DNA of 64,000 nt. Origin: Dermatemys mawii (lineage: Eukaryota; Chordata; Testudines; Dermatemydidae). The notes under the pieces were generated by a model. The model had not been told where the DNA came from and did no database searches. It was given only the letters and a program-made list of their open reading frames with translations. Below are positions 1 through 11,165 of the stretch, one piece after another (within the stretch, counting starts at the first letter, position 1; every line of letters starts with the position of its first letter). The position numbers and the translations under genes are program-made. The stretch is from positions 18,215,327 to 18,279,326 of the forward strand of contig ML677358.1 in assembly GCA_007922305.1 (NCBI GenBank), given 5' to 3'.

Positions 1-482
1 GTTTCCCCCTCTAAAACACAATACTGAGGGTGCGAACCAGATTAATTTGTAGAGGATAGTCACAATTACATTATCACACTTAAAACTGACACTTATTGCT
101 AATGAATCGAAATGGGCAGAAGGGACACTTGCATAAATTTCCAGCAAGGAATCTGTAACCAATTGAGCGCTGGTTTCTCACATCCAATGCTTTGAAAATG
201 TATTTCAAACACATCATAGTCAATTTAAATATTTAAATATTCATTTATTCTAATATTCCTTTTGCTAGGTACCCACCACCCTGCATACATTTCAGCCACT
301 ATGAAGATCTACAGCACTCTATCTATCAATAAACATTTTAACACAATTCACTGTGACTTAAAGAGAAGTTTTCAGCTTCTTAACTATGTTTTGGAAACTC
401 CTCTGAGAAGTTCGATATTCAACAATAAGAACCTAAGTGCAACTCCTCCTACAGTGAATGAGCAAGTTAGAATTTCAAGGCA
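1..482. other. No recognised feature
   Basis: AT-rich unique-looking sequence. One 81-codon ORF is present at 262-507, but it has no recognisable motif and I regard it as chance. Confidence 0.6.
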
Positions 483-602
483 ACATGCATTAGCCACAAT
501 TCAATAACCCACGTGGCTAGTGGCGAATGTATTGGACACCACTGCTCTAGAGAGAGAAGGGCTACATGGAGGGTCACAGTGAGCCTCTGAGGCTAGCGAA
601 AT
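483..602. repeat. 120-bp near-copy of 2676-2795
   Basis: Alignment by eye to 2676-2795 gives 115 of 120 identical positions and no indels. The copy includes the right half of a hAT-type MITE, its target-site duplicate CTCTAGAG, and 57 further bases of flanking DNA. Because it spans the insertion junction, it is a copy of that locus rather than an independent insertion. Confidence 0.85.
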
Positions 603-1247
603 GGGTACAGGTCCCATTTTAAGGGTGTGTGTGTGCGTGGTTGTCTGTTTATAGAATACATTACTTTTTTCAGCATAAGTTTATATAGGGCGGGTTGGCA
701 CAGGTGTAAGGTTACAGGTATAAACTCTTAGAAATGCTCTGTGGCTGTCATGGGTATTCATTCTATGCCGCCTACTTAAAAAAATCACATGGACCCGGAA
801 TTATAAATGTCTAGGCCTGTCATTCTATCTATGCATATTAGATGTCAATGACATGTACAATATTAAATTATAGCCCTTGTTTTTGGACAATGCCCTGTCA
901 ATGCCAATAGCTTCATAAATCTCTCACTTGGGCAGATACATCATGTTGAATATGATGTATCAGTATGATGCATGTATAATATATGTCTCTAGTATTAGTC
1001 CAACTGTTCCTTGGGTTCCTTCATCCTTATTATAGTCAGTTATGCTATTTTCCCCACTTTCAAACTCTCAAATTGCTTTTCTTCCAAAAATGTTGCTATG
1101 ATGAGCATTCAAAACGTACTTAACATTTTGATCTGGTAGAGAAAACAATGGATATCTATATCTATATCTATATGAATATATTCTGCCTTTCCCCAACTTT
1201 GTGTAAGCTAGACAAGGTTAAAAAAAGAGGCCTGCCACTATACATAT
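603..1247. other. No recognised feature
   Basis: AT-rich sequence with a short TATCTA-type tandem run at about 1153-1173. I recognised no gene or repeat family. Confidence 0.6.
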
Positions 1248-2445
1248 TGTGACCAGGCAAGGCCAGATGGCTATAGTAAAGTGGTGGAAGACAGATATAT
1301 TAGCCACAGGCTAAACAAATCCCTGTTACCAGGATAAGCAAATGGCAGCTGCTCCAGGTCAGTTAAGACACCTGGGGCCACTTAAGATCTTTCCAGAAAG
1401 CAGGGAGGGCAGCTAGGTTGATTGGGACACCTGAAGCCAATCAGGGGGAGGATGAAACTATTTTAAAACCTCCCGGTTGGTCAGGTGGGTGTGCGTGTCA
1501 GGAGCTGTAGGACGAAGCTGCACTGTTGGAGAGACTGAGCAGTGCAAACCATATCAGGCACAAGAAACGAGGCCCTGAGGTAAAGGTGAAGTAGATACTG
1601 AGGAAGTGGGGGCTCCTATGGGGAAGTGGCCCAGGGAATTGTATGTGTCCTGTTTCTAAAAAGTCAGCTACCATAGCTGATACTATTAGGGTCCCTGAGC
1701 TGGAGCCTGGAGTACAGGGTGGGCCCAGACTCCCCACCCTTTATTCCTCCCCCTGACTAATTACTGAGTCTGGGAGACAGAGACTGTGCAAGGGAGGATA
1801 GCTTCTCCTCACCTTCCTTGATGGCTTATGATGAAAATGGCTCAGTAGGCTGTGACCCCTTGCCTCTAGATCAGTGGTGTCCAATAGAAATTTGATGCTA
1901 GTCCCACTGCTAGCCACACTTGTGGTTTTGAATTTTTCTTATTAGCCTGTAGTGGGACAGCTGCCCCACTCCAGGAAAAAGGGCTTAAAACAGCCCTGGG
2001 AAGGGCTGTGGCTGAGGGCAAGCAGCTCCCAGGCTGACTGAGAAAACAGGTTCAGCTGGAGGCCATGCCCCAGACAGACTAGCAGGCCCTTATAAGAAGG
2101 CTGAGAGGCAAGGGCCTGGTAGAGACAGTCTTCTCTGTCTACAGAGGCAGACAGGCCTGGGAGCTTGAGCAGGGTACCTAGAGTGGTGCAGTGCTGGGGC
2201 AAGGCAAGGGGAGCTGGGGGAGCTCTGGCCTGGAAAGCCCCAGGCTGCAGGGCCTAGGAGATGGCCCAACAAAGGGTACTGGAGTTGCAGGGGGCAGCCC
2301 ATGGCTCTAGAGGCAGAAGCAGCAGGTCAAATCCTCCTTGCTAATGATGAATGGCAATGAGACTGCAGTCTGCCCCAGGGAATGGGGGCAAGTGGTGACT
2401 GGCAGTTGCCTAGAATGAGACAAGGTGGGGATAGTGGGTGAGAGT

Positions 2446-2455
2446 TCCCCAGGGA
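2446..2455. promoter_or_regulatory. Palindromic EBF-type motif TCCCCAGGGA in LTR B
   Basis: The sequence matches TCCCNNGGGA, the known EBF dimer recognition palindrome. It lies 157 bp before a CTCF-like motif in the same LTR. Binding is not shown by the sequence. Confidence 0.35.
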
Positions 2456-2612
2456 GGGGGACACAGAGCTAGACTGTGGGGTTCCTGCAGGGGTGCAGCA
2501 CCCCAGGGAAGAGGGCACTGGGGTCCAGGGAAGGGACATGGGGCCAGTGGCAAGCGAGACTATGGCCTGCAGAGGGTGCTCCAGAGGCTGGACGAGCTAA
2601 TTCCCTGGATGA

Positions 2613-2626
2613 CCAGCAGGAGGCGC
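2613..2626 (+). promoter_or_regulatory. CTCF-like motif CCAGCAGGAGGCGC in LTR B
   Basis: It matches the CTCF core CCASYAGRKGGC at all but the K position. The same motif is preserved in the second LTR B copy at 26364-26377. Confidence 0.35.
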
Positions 2627-2844
2627 CGCACAGGTGAGTCGCTGCTCTGTTACATAGCCACATTATAAAAAAGCCACATGCATTAGCCACAATTCAGTAA
2701 CCCACATGGCTAGTGGCGAATGTTTTGGACACCGCTGCTCTAGAGAGAGAAGGGCTACATGGAGGGTCACAGTGAGCCCCTGAGGCTAGCGAAATCCACT
2801 AGGAAACATGGGACCCATGGAGACAAGTTCAGACCTTTGTCACA

Positions 2845-4107
2845 ATATATATATATATGGAATCAATATATAATATGGAATATGTGATGCTAGGTTTTAC
2901 CAGCATATGCAGAATGCATGACATTGCGGTGAAGTAAGGAGGTTCATCAGAACTAGTTTGAGATGATCTCAAGTCATTCATGGCTTCAAAATCAATCATT
3001 ACAGTATGCTGTTTGTTGCTGAAACCTACTCGGCATGGCTACCTTGTAACCTTAGTCTGTCTTTCTTTGTATGATATAGATACAGTGCAAATTGTTGTAT
3101 TCCTATCTTTGGCATAATTCTGATTTTGCACCCATGCACGCCTATTGAGGTCACTGGTATTTCACAGCTGCAAAGGTGGGGTTTGGTCTCTTGTGTTTAA
3201 ACTGTCAGTGTAAAAGTCCTTGATGCATGTGAAAAGAATAATTAATAACTGACTGCAAAACATGAATGTATCTTTAAAATAAATGTTATTACAGCAGACC
3301 ATCTGTAACTGATTTTGAACATTTATTTCTTTCCCTTTTTTATGAACCAGGAGTTGTAGAGTGTGCAGGAAAGAGATTTTTCCACAATACACCGTTTTTC
3401 TTGTAATAAGGAGATTTTGCATTGTATGGAGGTCGCTATTAAGATTTCTTCGTTCTTGATGTTATTGATGGAGGTGACACAATGAGGTTTAGATATGAGA
3501 TTTTCAGAGCTTATTATTAATCTTTGCGTTGACTGGAGGCAGAAGTTAGAATTGGTGTTTCTCATTCTCAGTTTAAACTCATTCTGCCAATTTCAGTCGC
3601 TCCTGACTCATTGGCAAACTGTTACATATTTTGGGCAGAAAATGGAGTAGCAGTGCAGGGCAAAGAGGAAGTGCAGGTTATTTAGTCCACAGCTAAAAAA
3701 GAAATTGGTAGAGGTCTGCTGCCACTCCCTCTGTTTGACTTCAATGCACAGACCTCATGAGGCCCCAAAAGATCATATAAATTTTGATAAGCGTAGGTCT
3801 TTTGGTTGTTTCTCTGAGCTTGATCAAAGCTATCTTAATCTCTTGGGGCAGGAAATTCCATGGAAAACTAATTTTCTTAGAACACCCATACTTCTTGCAG
3901 TTCCTGCTCAGGATGGAAAGTAGGGAGAGAAAAAGTCATTTGAAACCTAAATGGTAGTCAGGAAGCTCAGATGGCACTTTAGCTTTCCTGGCTCTGTGTT
4001 CTACTTGAGAGACAGAGCAATAAAAGAAACAGAAAAAAAGAAAGGGGAGAAATAAAATGACAATACAGCTACAGTATAAATTATATTAGAAAAAACATTC
4101 TAACCAT
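2845..4107. other. No recognised feature
   Basis: A short (AT)n run at 2845-2858 is followed by unique-looking AT-rich sequence without convincing coding potential. Confidence 0.6.
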
Positions 4108-4295
4108 ATGTGGGGGAGTTAAGCCCTGAAATAAACTTCCAAGGAATTCCCATCACTGGAGGTTTTAAAGAACAGGTTGGACAAACACCTGTCAGTGATG
4201 GTCTGGGTTTACTTGGTCCCACCTTGGCACAAGGGGCTGGATTTGATGACCTCTCGAGGTCCCTTCCAGCCTGGCAGTTCTATGATCCTATAATT
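4108..4295 (+). mobile_element. CR1 LINE 3' end
   Basis: The sequence runs from the truncated 3' portion (GGAGGTTTTAAAGAACAGG) through GACCTCTCGAGGTCCCTTCC to the CR1-type terminus CAGTTCTATGATCCTATAAT. It is a short 5'-truncated copy. Confidence 0.85.
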
Positions 4296-4460
4296 GATAT
4301 AGGAGATATCCACCTGCGCCTCTCATGGTGGTGGAGTACTGGAGTTGACGGGAGAGTGCTCGGGGATCGATTTATTGCATTTAGACTACAAGTGATAAAT
4401 TGACCCCCGAAAGATTGATCGCTACCCGCCGATCCTGCAAGTAATGTAGACCTGCCCTAA
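4296..4460. mobile_element. Fragment of a chelonian non-autonomous DNA transposon
   Basis: TTGACGGGAGAGTGCTCGGG, CCGATCCTGC and the end GTAGACCTGCCCTA match a frequent GATCGAT-rich MITE family that I recognise from turtles. The left part is cut off at the CR1 boundary. Confidence 0.5.
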
Positions 4461-4522
4461 GTGTTTCTTTTCTGTTTGTCTTTCTTTTGTCATGGAGCTC
4501 ATGTGTGTAATAGTGGCTAATG

Positions 4523-4799
4523 GTTTGTGTAAGGGCACATCAACACTACCATGCTACATCGGCACAGCTGCACCAATGCAGTTGTGTTGCTGTAGCACAT
4601 CTGGTGAAGATTCGCTCTCCCATCAGCATAATTACTCCACTCAATGGGAAGCGGAAGCTATGTCAGCGGCGAGCATTTCCACCAACATACTACCGTGTGG
4701 ACACTGCTTTAAGTTGATGTAACGTGTGTCCCTCAAGGGGTGGCTTTTTCACTCCCCTGAGCAATGTAAATTACTTTGTCTTAAGCAGTAGTGTAGGCA
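4523..4799 (-). mobile_element. Non-autonomous DNA transposon copy (MITE-like)
   Basis: The ends AAGGGCACATCAACACTACC and GTAGTGTAGGCAAGCCC are imperfect inverted repeats. The interior contains TCTCCCATCAGCATAATTAC and CACTCCCCTGAGCAATGTAA. These match a common turtle element with CTACACTAC termini, read here in reverse. Confidence 0.6.
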
Positions 4800-6855
4800 A
4801 GCCCCTATATGAGAGGGTTTACATTCATTAAGTTATGGAAAAATTACACACTTGTGTTTTACACAAGCTAAAAATCGCTGTGTTCAGAATGCACAAAAAA
4901 GCCACTATTTCATCCCACTTCTAATTCAGCAAAATGCAGCCGAGATATGCAACAGGCCAATGTGTTTCAAACTCAGCGCTTAGTCCTCTCCATCTGCAGT
5001 TGCTGGCAGACAAAACCAGATGCAATTAAGAAAGCTAATGCTTAGCCATTTTTGTGGATGGATTTAGCACTAAAACAATATTTTACAGGGAAGCTGAACA
5101 AAAATGCTGTCAGTTCTCATTAGAGATGGGAGAACTTTGTGAAGCTAGAGTTTTTGCAAATCAATCAAACTGCTTTTTAGGTTCACAAACTAGTCTGACT
5201 TCACAAACTATTTTTTTCTGCCATTTAAATCCCAGGAGGTTTCCCCCGCCCCACTCCAAGAATGATTAATTTTTTTAAAAAAAAGAAAGCATGTTTTTTC
5301 TAGCTAAAGAGAAGCCTATGTCTTGTATTAGCAATAGCAGATCTTCTCCCCACCCAGTTTGACAGGCAAAAGCAAGTGCCAATAAAGATTACTTTGCTGG
5401 ATTTTTTTCAGTTCTTTATGATGTTTTTTGCTTGTTTTTCATTCTCTCTGTATTTGTTTCTTATTCTGACCACTGTCCATTTTTCACTCTTCCCTTCTGC
5501 TCTTTCCCGTTTCCACCCGACATGAGTTATCTCATGAAGGTTTGAATTTGAGACAAACTTCCAAGCCCATTATTTGAATACAAAATGAGTTGGGTCCCTT
5601 CCTAAATGGAGTGGAGGTTTAAGGCCGCAGAAAAATGATGCCATACGTGGTAATGTCCATATTCTGTACGAGCCCACGATGCCACTACTAAAATCGAATC
5701 AGTGAGAGGATGATCAGGTCTTAGCAGAGGGCATTGACAAATGTCATATAAATCCCTCTGAAATCCACTTCTGTACTAGTCAGTGAGATGAGACCCGGTA
5801 CACCGACGCAGTTCACATTATGCTCTAGGATAGCACCAAGCGCAAATTGTTGAATGTCGGGTTGGAACATGCTTCAGCTTTGCAAAACATGCTGTTAAAT
5901 ATTTATTCTAAGTGTATCTGTGCCATTGTATGATTAAACCCTCTCCATTATTCACAGCAATAGATCTGCTTCTCATAGCAACGGGCTTGAGTATTAAATA
6001 GCGTCTCCACGTTGTTATTGGGGGGGGGTCTTTTTCTTTTTTTTTTTAAAGATACCAAGATGTAACAATCTGTTCCTTGTTGAATGAGTTGCCGCTCATA
6101 AGTGAGCAATCAGCATTATCTCAATAAATGAAATATTCTTTTGGGCTCAACAAAATGCTTGTTAGGTTGAGACTAATCAGTAGGAAATGAATGGTGCGTT
6201 AGTGTTTGAGAGCACTGAAGAGCTTCAGTTTGCATTAGTGCTTCTGATAGTGCCAACATAAATGTATGGGGCTGTAAGTTACAGAGCTCATTATTATTAT
6301 CAGACAAGAGGTGGAAGGGAATGCAGCATTGTGTAATTAACGCTTTTTATTTCGGATGGAAATTGACAGCCTCCCTCACGTACTTGAAAAATCTAGCTCA
6401 AATGTACAATGAATGCTCTTTGGTGGCAGAAGAAACAAAAATATATATTAGGGGTGGGATTTTTCTGTTGTAATGAGCACCCAACTTTTACAGGAAAGTC
6501 AATGGGAACTGCCTTGGCTCATTATCTCTGAATATCCATCCCTAGATTCAGCCATTAGGTGGTGGTTCTGTTTTGCATGGCATGTCTTTCATTATTATTG
6601 TTGGGAGTATGCAGCTGGTGGGAGATGCCCACCTGATAGTCATGGGAACGGAAGTTCTCAGTAATCCAAACAGCTGCAGCATGGGCAGTGAGAGTGCTAG
6701 ATTTCCTCCCCTGCTTCCACTCCCCATTGTGTGCTATTTCTATTCCAGAAAGAACACAGCTAGGAATGATAGGATAGCTCAGTGTTCATGGCCATTCAGC
6801 AATTGACTTCTCTGCTGGAACTGCCAAGGAGACAGGAAAGATGGCCCAATGGATA
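4800..6855. other. Unique sequence, possible conserved non-coding block
   Basis: No repeat family was recognised. 5620-6450 is unusually clean, with AT-rich, repeat-free texture and motifs such as CATAGCAACGG (an X-box-like half site) at about 5975. No coding signal was found. Confidence 0.45.
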
Positions 6856-6859
6856 CACT

Positions 6860-7060
6860 GCCAGCCTATGACTCAGCTTCAGTTCCTTGCTCTGACACAG
6901 CCTTCCCCTGACGCCTTGGGCAAGTCATTTAGTCTCTCTGTACCTCAGTTTCCCATCTGTGACAAGGTGATTGTATTGCTTCCCTACCTCACAGAAGGGT
7001 TGCGTGAGGATGAATACATTAAGGACTGTGATGGGACTATACAAATACTTTAGAACAAGG
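6860..7060 (+). repeat. MIR-like SINE remnant
   Basis: GGGCAAGTCATTTAGTCTCT, CTCAGTTTCCCATCTGTGAC and TGAGGATGAATACATTAAGG are in the order typical of MIR/CORE-SINE copies in amniotes. The 59-aa-plus ORFs here follow the SINE and are not genes. Confidence 0.65.
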
Positions 7061-8820
7061 GTAACAGGGCTAATATCAGTTGGGATGGTAGATGAGGAAC
7101 CGGGGATTTCTACACATCTCTAAATGACCATCAAAAAACAGTGACTTGGTCTGAATTCGTACCAGGAATCAGAGGTGAAATGATCCATATCCTTTCCCCA
7201 TCTTCTCTGCAGCTCTGAATCACAGAAACCCAGTCTGTTTTCTGTGATAAACTTCTAAAGTGCAAGCAGTTGTAATTTAAGGGGAAAAAACCTGACATTT
7301 TAAAGGCAAGCGATGAACTAAAATACAATGAAACTATTAGTGTGTGTGTATGAATTGTGAAGGCTAATGGGAATATTTGTAAGTGACATGGATTGCTCAT
7401 GAGGAAAATGATTGCTGGGAGTAACAAGAAAATGTAAGCTGCATAGTAGTTGGGTATGTCAACGATTTTACACGTATTCTGACCATAACCCTGGTAGCTG
7501 AGGACTCTCTCTGCTTTCATTGAGCCAGAGAGGTCACTATATTATGTTGGCTGACTGATTTCTAGAGGCAATAATCACTGAACTGACATTTGCTTGTGAG
7601 GAGGGAAAAGCCCAACAGCTCACAAGATTTCTATGATTTTAAAATCTTCACAATCAGTTGAAATCATGGCTGACAGGAATGGGCACCATGAGAACGCACA
7701 GCTTATCAGGTTTGCCCACTCCAGCTGTGATCCTACACAGCATTCAAACATATGCTGAAGCCCTTTTATACTCAGTCAAGTACTTAAGGGCGCACTTAAA
7801 TTCCACCAAAGCCAAAGTTAAGCCTATGGCTATATGCTTTTTTGCACAGAGATGGAGTGCTACATCAAAGCCTGTAGAAGATGCCATTGGAGTGCAAAAC
7901 GGTTACCTGCATGTTTCTCAGAATGTGGTGTTCTCTGATCTCACAACCACCCTGAATGAGAGGATGTGTTGGAAACCGAAAAGAGGGGACGCTCGAAAAA
8001 GCAAAGTTAGTAGAAGTTTGAAGTAAGAGAAAATACAGCCTCATCATTTCCAAGCAGCATATTTGCACAAAGAACTTCCAGCACTGCTTACTCTTGTTTT
8101 GCCATATGCCATTGACTGTCACATTTCACAAGTTAAGAAACATGTTATTTCTTTGTTTATTTTGTCAGCCTTTGATATTCTCTGGAGGGAAATTATATCA
8201 GTGTTTCAGTGGAATACGTTTAATTTGTTTGTGTCTTGTTGTCTGTAGAATCCATCTAACTACTTATCTCTTAAGTTACCTCTCAGTCAAAGGTTTTCCA
8301 TTCTGTTAACAGTTTGACAGGGGAAATTCACACTTGATTGCTTTGAACTCTTGATAGGTTTGTCCAGCCATCTATGGGGTTTTTTCATTTGTACTAGTGA
8401 GAGAACATGGGGATTTAAAATTTACAGAACTAGCAAAGGTTTAGCTGTGATTTGTTTGTAATGTAGAGGAGTAATTTTATCCTTTTCTCACAACTAATGG
8501 AGATATGAGACCCTGCTGCATTGAACCGTAGCATCACAAAACATGCCTCCAAGAACCATAGTTTAAAGATATCTTATTTTCCATCACAAAGCTCTAGCTT
8601 TTGCTGAACACAGAGCAGGTTCTACTCATATTGAATCCCACAAGGATCCAATGAGAGAGGGAGAAATCCCCAAGTGATCATAAAATATATATAATATTGA
8701 TTATTGCTAATAAACTATATGGCTAGATGGTGCACTAGGAAACTAGATGGAGAGATTTTTGAAAGTAGAAGTCTCTTTAATATGGTAGATAAAGCAATAA
8801 TGTGACCGAATAGCTGGAAG
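7061..8820. other. No recognised feature
   Basis: Unique AT-rich sequence. A 129-codon minus-strand ORF (7520-7131) and a 122-codon plus ORF (7658-8026) lack recognisable domains and intron/exon context, so I treat them as chance ORFs. Confidence 0.55.
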
Positions 8821-8849
8821 ATGAAGCTAGCCAAATTCATGCTGGGGAA

Positions 8850-9100
8850 AAAAGCACAAATTTTTAACTGTGAGGGCAACTCATCATTGGAAAAACTTGC
8901 AAAGAAAGTGGTAGATTCTCCATCAAGTGAAGTCTTTAAGTCAAGATTTAGATGGATTTCTAAAAGAGATGGTCTAGTTGAACAGGCAGTTACGGGCTTG
9001 ATGCAGGAATCACTGGCTGAAATATTATGGCCTGTATAAAACCTGGGGGTCAGACTAGATGCTCAGAATGATCACTCCTGGTCTTAAATTCCATGGATCA
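8850..9100 (+). mobile_element. CR1 LINE 3' end
   Basis: GATTCTCCATCAAGTGAAGT, GGCTTGATGCAGGAATCACT and GGTCAGACTAGATGCTCAGA are characteristic of turtle CR1 3' regions. The copy ends near TTAAATTCCATGGATC and is 5'-truncated. Confidence 0.8.
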
Positions 9101-9777
9101 TCTCACCCATCCCCTTCCTTACCCCTAGCATGATCTTTGTGCAAAGGTAGATTAAGACAAACTGGGGCCCACGTTCACCAGCATTTCTTCCCCCTCAAGT
9201 CACTGGTGTATTTTTATAAGTCACATGAATACACGAATATTTAACGAAAGCTCAACCCCCTAGGAGTAAGATTGCAAAAATACATTTGGAAACATGGAAA
9301 AAGTCAGCATCAACCGTGCAGTGTTACATCCAACAATATTTTAACCCCAAAGCAAATAAATTCCCCACCACCATTACTAATGCAATTTTTCTTCTCATTC
9401 ATGCTTAAGTGTACTAGCCTTCTATTTCCTTCTTTAATCTAAACCAATGGGAGCTGCTTTTGCTTCTGTTCCTGCTTCCGCATGGCTTGATCTTGGCTCT
9501 TTGCATCATTTTAGCAATCCTCTCTTAACTCATCCTTTTTTCAAACGTCCTTCCTGACACTTGGCTATAAGTAAAGCTCAGTTTACTCCAAGCCTATTGA
9601 AAAATGATAGTTTAACCATTTCTCTTGCATGTGTTTCTATGATTTAGGCCTTCTACAATGGCATTGCACCATGAAGTCCTACTCGGTTTGTCAGTTGTGG
9701 TCTCTCAGCTTTCATTTCAGACACCATCCACTCGTTTATATTTATACTGTAGTATTCATCTCTAGTTGTACATAGTA
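9101..9777. other. No recognised feature
   Basis: AT-rich sequence without a coding signal or recognised repeat. Confidence 0.5.
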
Positions 9778-10270
9778 TTACATCTCACCTCCTACTGGTC
9801 TGGCAAAATCCCTACGTTTACCAGTTTCAGCTCTATTGTTGCTAGGTAATATTCTCCCTTTGCCATCTCTTCCCCCTTCCTTTGCATCTTCCACAGAGCT
9901 GATGATCACTGAATGTACATTCTCCTCTAGGCTGCTAATGAGCATATTGATTAATATCAGCCCCCGTATAAATTCCTGTGGCAGATCAATTGCTACTTCC
10001 TTCTCTTCGAACATAAACTCATTGATGATAACTCATTGGGTCCTATCTGTTGAATAGATTTTTTTTATCTACCTTATTGTATTATTATCCAGGCAATAGA
10101 ACTCAGGTTTGTTTATTGTACTTCCTGTGCAACACTGAGTTTATTTAACACCGAGATATGTGATATATGCCTTAATGGAACTCAATTCTCCTTATAACTG
10201 GGCATGTTTCACAGATCCATGCCGGCTGCTACCGAGTACCTCAAAATCTTAGCAGTTTGTCTCGGATTTC
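9778..10270 (-). mobile_element. Degenerate CR1/L3-like LINE fragment
   Basis: CTAATGAGCATATTGATTAA, ATTCCTGTGGCAGATC and ACTCATTGGGTCCTATCTGT resemble an old CR1-type reverse-transcriptase region read in reverse. It is highly diverged and its ends are uncertain. Confidence 0.45.
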
Positions 10271-10874
10271 CTTTTTCCTTCGGAAACGTGTGAGTAAAAT
10301 TTACTTCTCATGGACGTGAGGCCTAAAGATGTGAGCCAGGCACAATGGGAGCAAATCCGGTCTGCCTGAGATTGGGGTATGAATGAGAGCTCGCATCAAG
10401 TCAAATTCAAGATCTCTGTTCTTATCCGCCAGGTGCTCAGTAGCCCAGACCCAGGATACCTCTAAGAAAGGACTGACACACAGGGATGAAGCCAATGGTC
10501 AACAACTCTGCTCCTCAATGGATGCTATCCATGGCAGGAGGAGAGCTCATCTGTGTAGGAGATGGAGCTGTCTCTGGGGCTGGGCCATGGCTGTGGGACA
10601 AATTCCCATAGGATCTAAGAACCGCTTCAGACAGCCCCTCCCTCCATTCCAAGTGCAGGTCAAGCTGCTTCGACCTGCCTTCAGCCACCAACACACACAG
10701 CACGGCAGACATCACGTAAATGAAATCTGGATATAAAAGCCTCCTCCCATGTGGAAGCTGCAGGTTTATTTCTCATCAGACTGTTTTTCTAATTGGTGTC
10801 AAAGGCTCCCAGGATTTGGCACTGATGCTTCTTTTATACTTATTTATTGCAACAAATATACACCTCTAACCACA
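10271..10874. other. No recognised feature
   Basis: A 117-codon ORF at 10383-10736 has no recognisable motif. I report the stretch as unassigned. Confidence 0.5.
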
Positions 10875-11165
10875 GGCCCAGATTCGGTAAGCATCCCGAG
10901 GCAGAAAGGGCACTTGAGCGTATGCTTAATTTAAGCATGCGCTTAAATCCCAGAAATGTCAATGGGATTTAAGGATGTGCTTACCATTCAGCTGATGCTT
11001 AAATGCTTTCCTGAATCAAGGCTGTACTGCCCAGCTCCTCACTTACCTCCTGTTTAATTACAGATGAAGGGCCCGATCCTCAGAGGAGGTAATTCAGCCC
11101 AGCTTCCCTGCAGTCAATGGAGATTAGCTGATTGGCACCAGCTGAGAATCAGTTCCAAAGTCTCC
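10875..11165. repeat. Old palindromic interspersed repeat
   Basis: CAGATTCGGTAAGCATCCCG, CAGAAATGTCAATGGGATTT and CCGATCCTCAGAGGAGGTAA belong to a sauropsid family marked by GTCAATGGGA cores. A short perfect palindrome ATGCTTAA-T-TTAAGCAT lies at 10922-10938. Confidence 0.5.

Larger units (their letters stand above)
1948..2654 (+). mobile_element. Solo LTR (family B), 707 bp, inserted in the MITE
   Basis: It starts TGTAGTGGGACAG and ends GCTCTGTTACA (TG..CA, TGTA/TACA ends). It is flanked by the exact 5-bp duplication TAGCC (1943-1947 and 2655-2659). The 3' portion (about 2238-2636) is clearly homologous to 25990-26395. It contains a palindromic EBF-type motif (2446-2455) and a CTCF-like motif (2613-2626). 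No internal retroelement coding sequence is present. The GC-rich composition differs from the surroundings. Confidence 0.8.
1872..2737. mobile_element. hAT-type MITE (154 bp) split by a solo LTR
   Basis: The left end CAGTGGTGTCCAATA (1872-1886) and right end TTGGACACCGCTG (2725-2737) form terminal inverted repeats. They are flanked by 8-bp target duplicates CTCTAGAT (1864-1871) and CTCTAGAG (2738-2745), which differ at one position. An 8-bp duplication with CAG ends is diagnostic of the hAT superfamily. Without the LTR insertion the element is 154 bp (76 + 78), too short to encode a transposase. Confidence 0.8.
1248..2844 (+). mobile_element. Probable solo LTR (family A), interrupted by a MITE
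   Basis: The sequence begins TGTGACCAGGCAAGG and ends CTTTGTCACA, giving TG..CA ends with the inverted motif TGTGAC/GTCACA. Both sides are flanked by ATAT (1244-1247 and 2845-2848). The flanks are AT-rich, so this duplication is weak evidence. Removing the MITE block leaves about 723 bp, a plausible LTR length. I recognise the GCCAGATGGCTATAG start as a common turtle interspersed family. No retroviral or gypsy coding sequence lies next to it, so a solo LTR is inferred. Confidence 0.6.

Noticed and set aside
7131..7520. 129-codon minus-strand ORF
   Set aside because: No recognisable motif, splice context or codon bias; length is within chance for a 64-kb AT-rich window.
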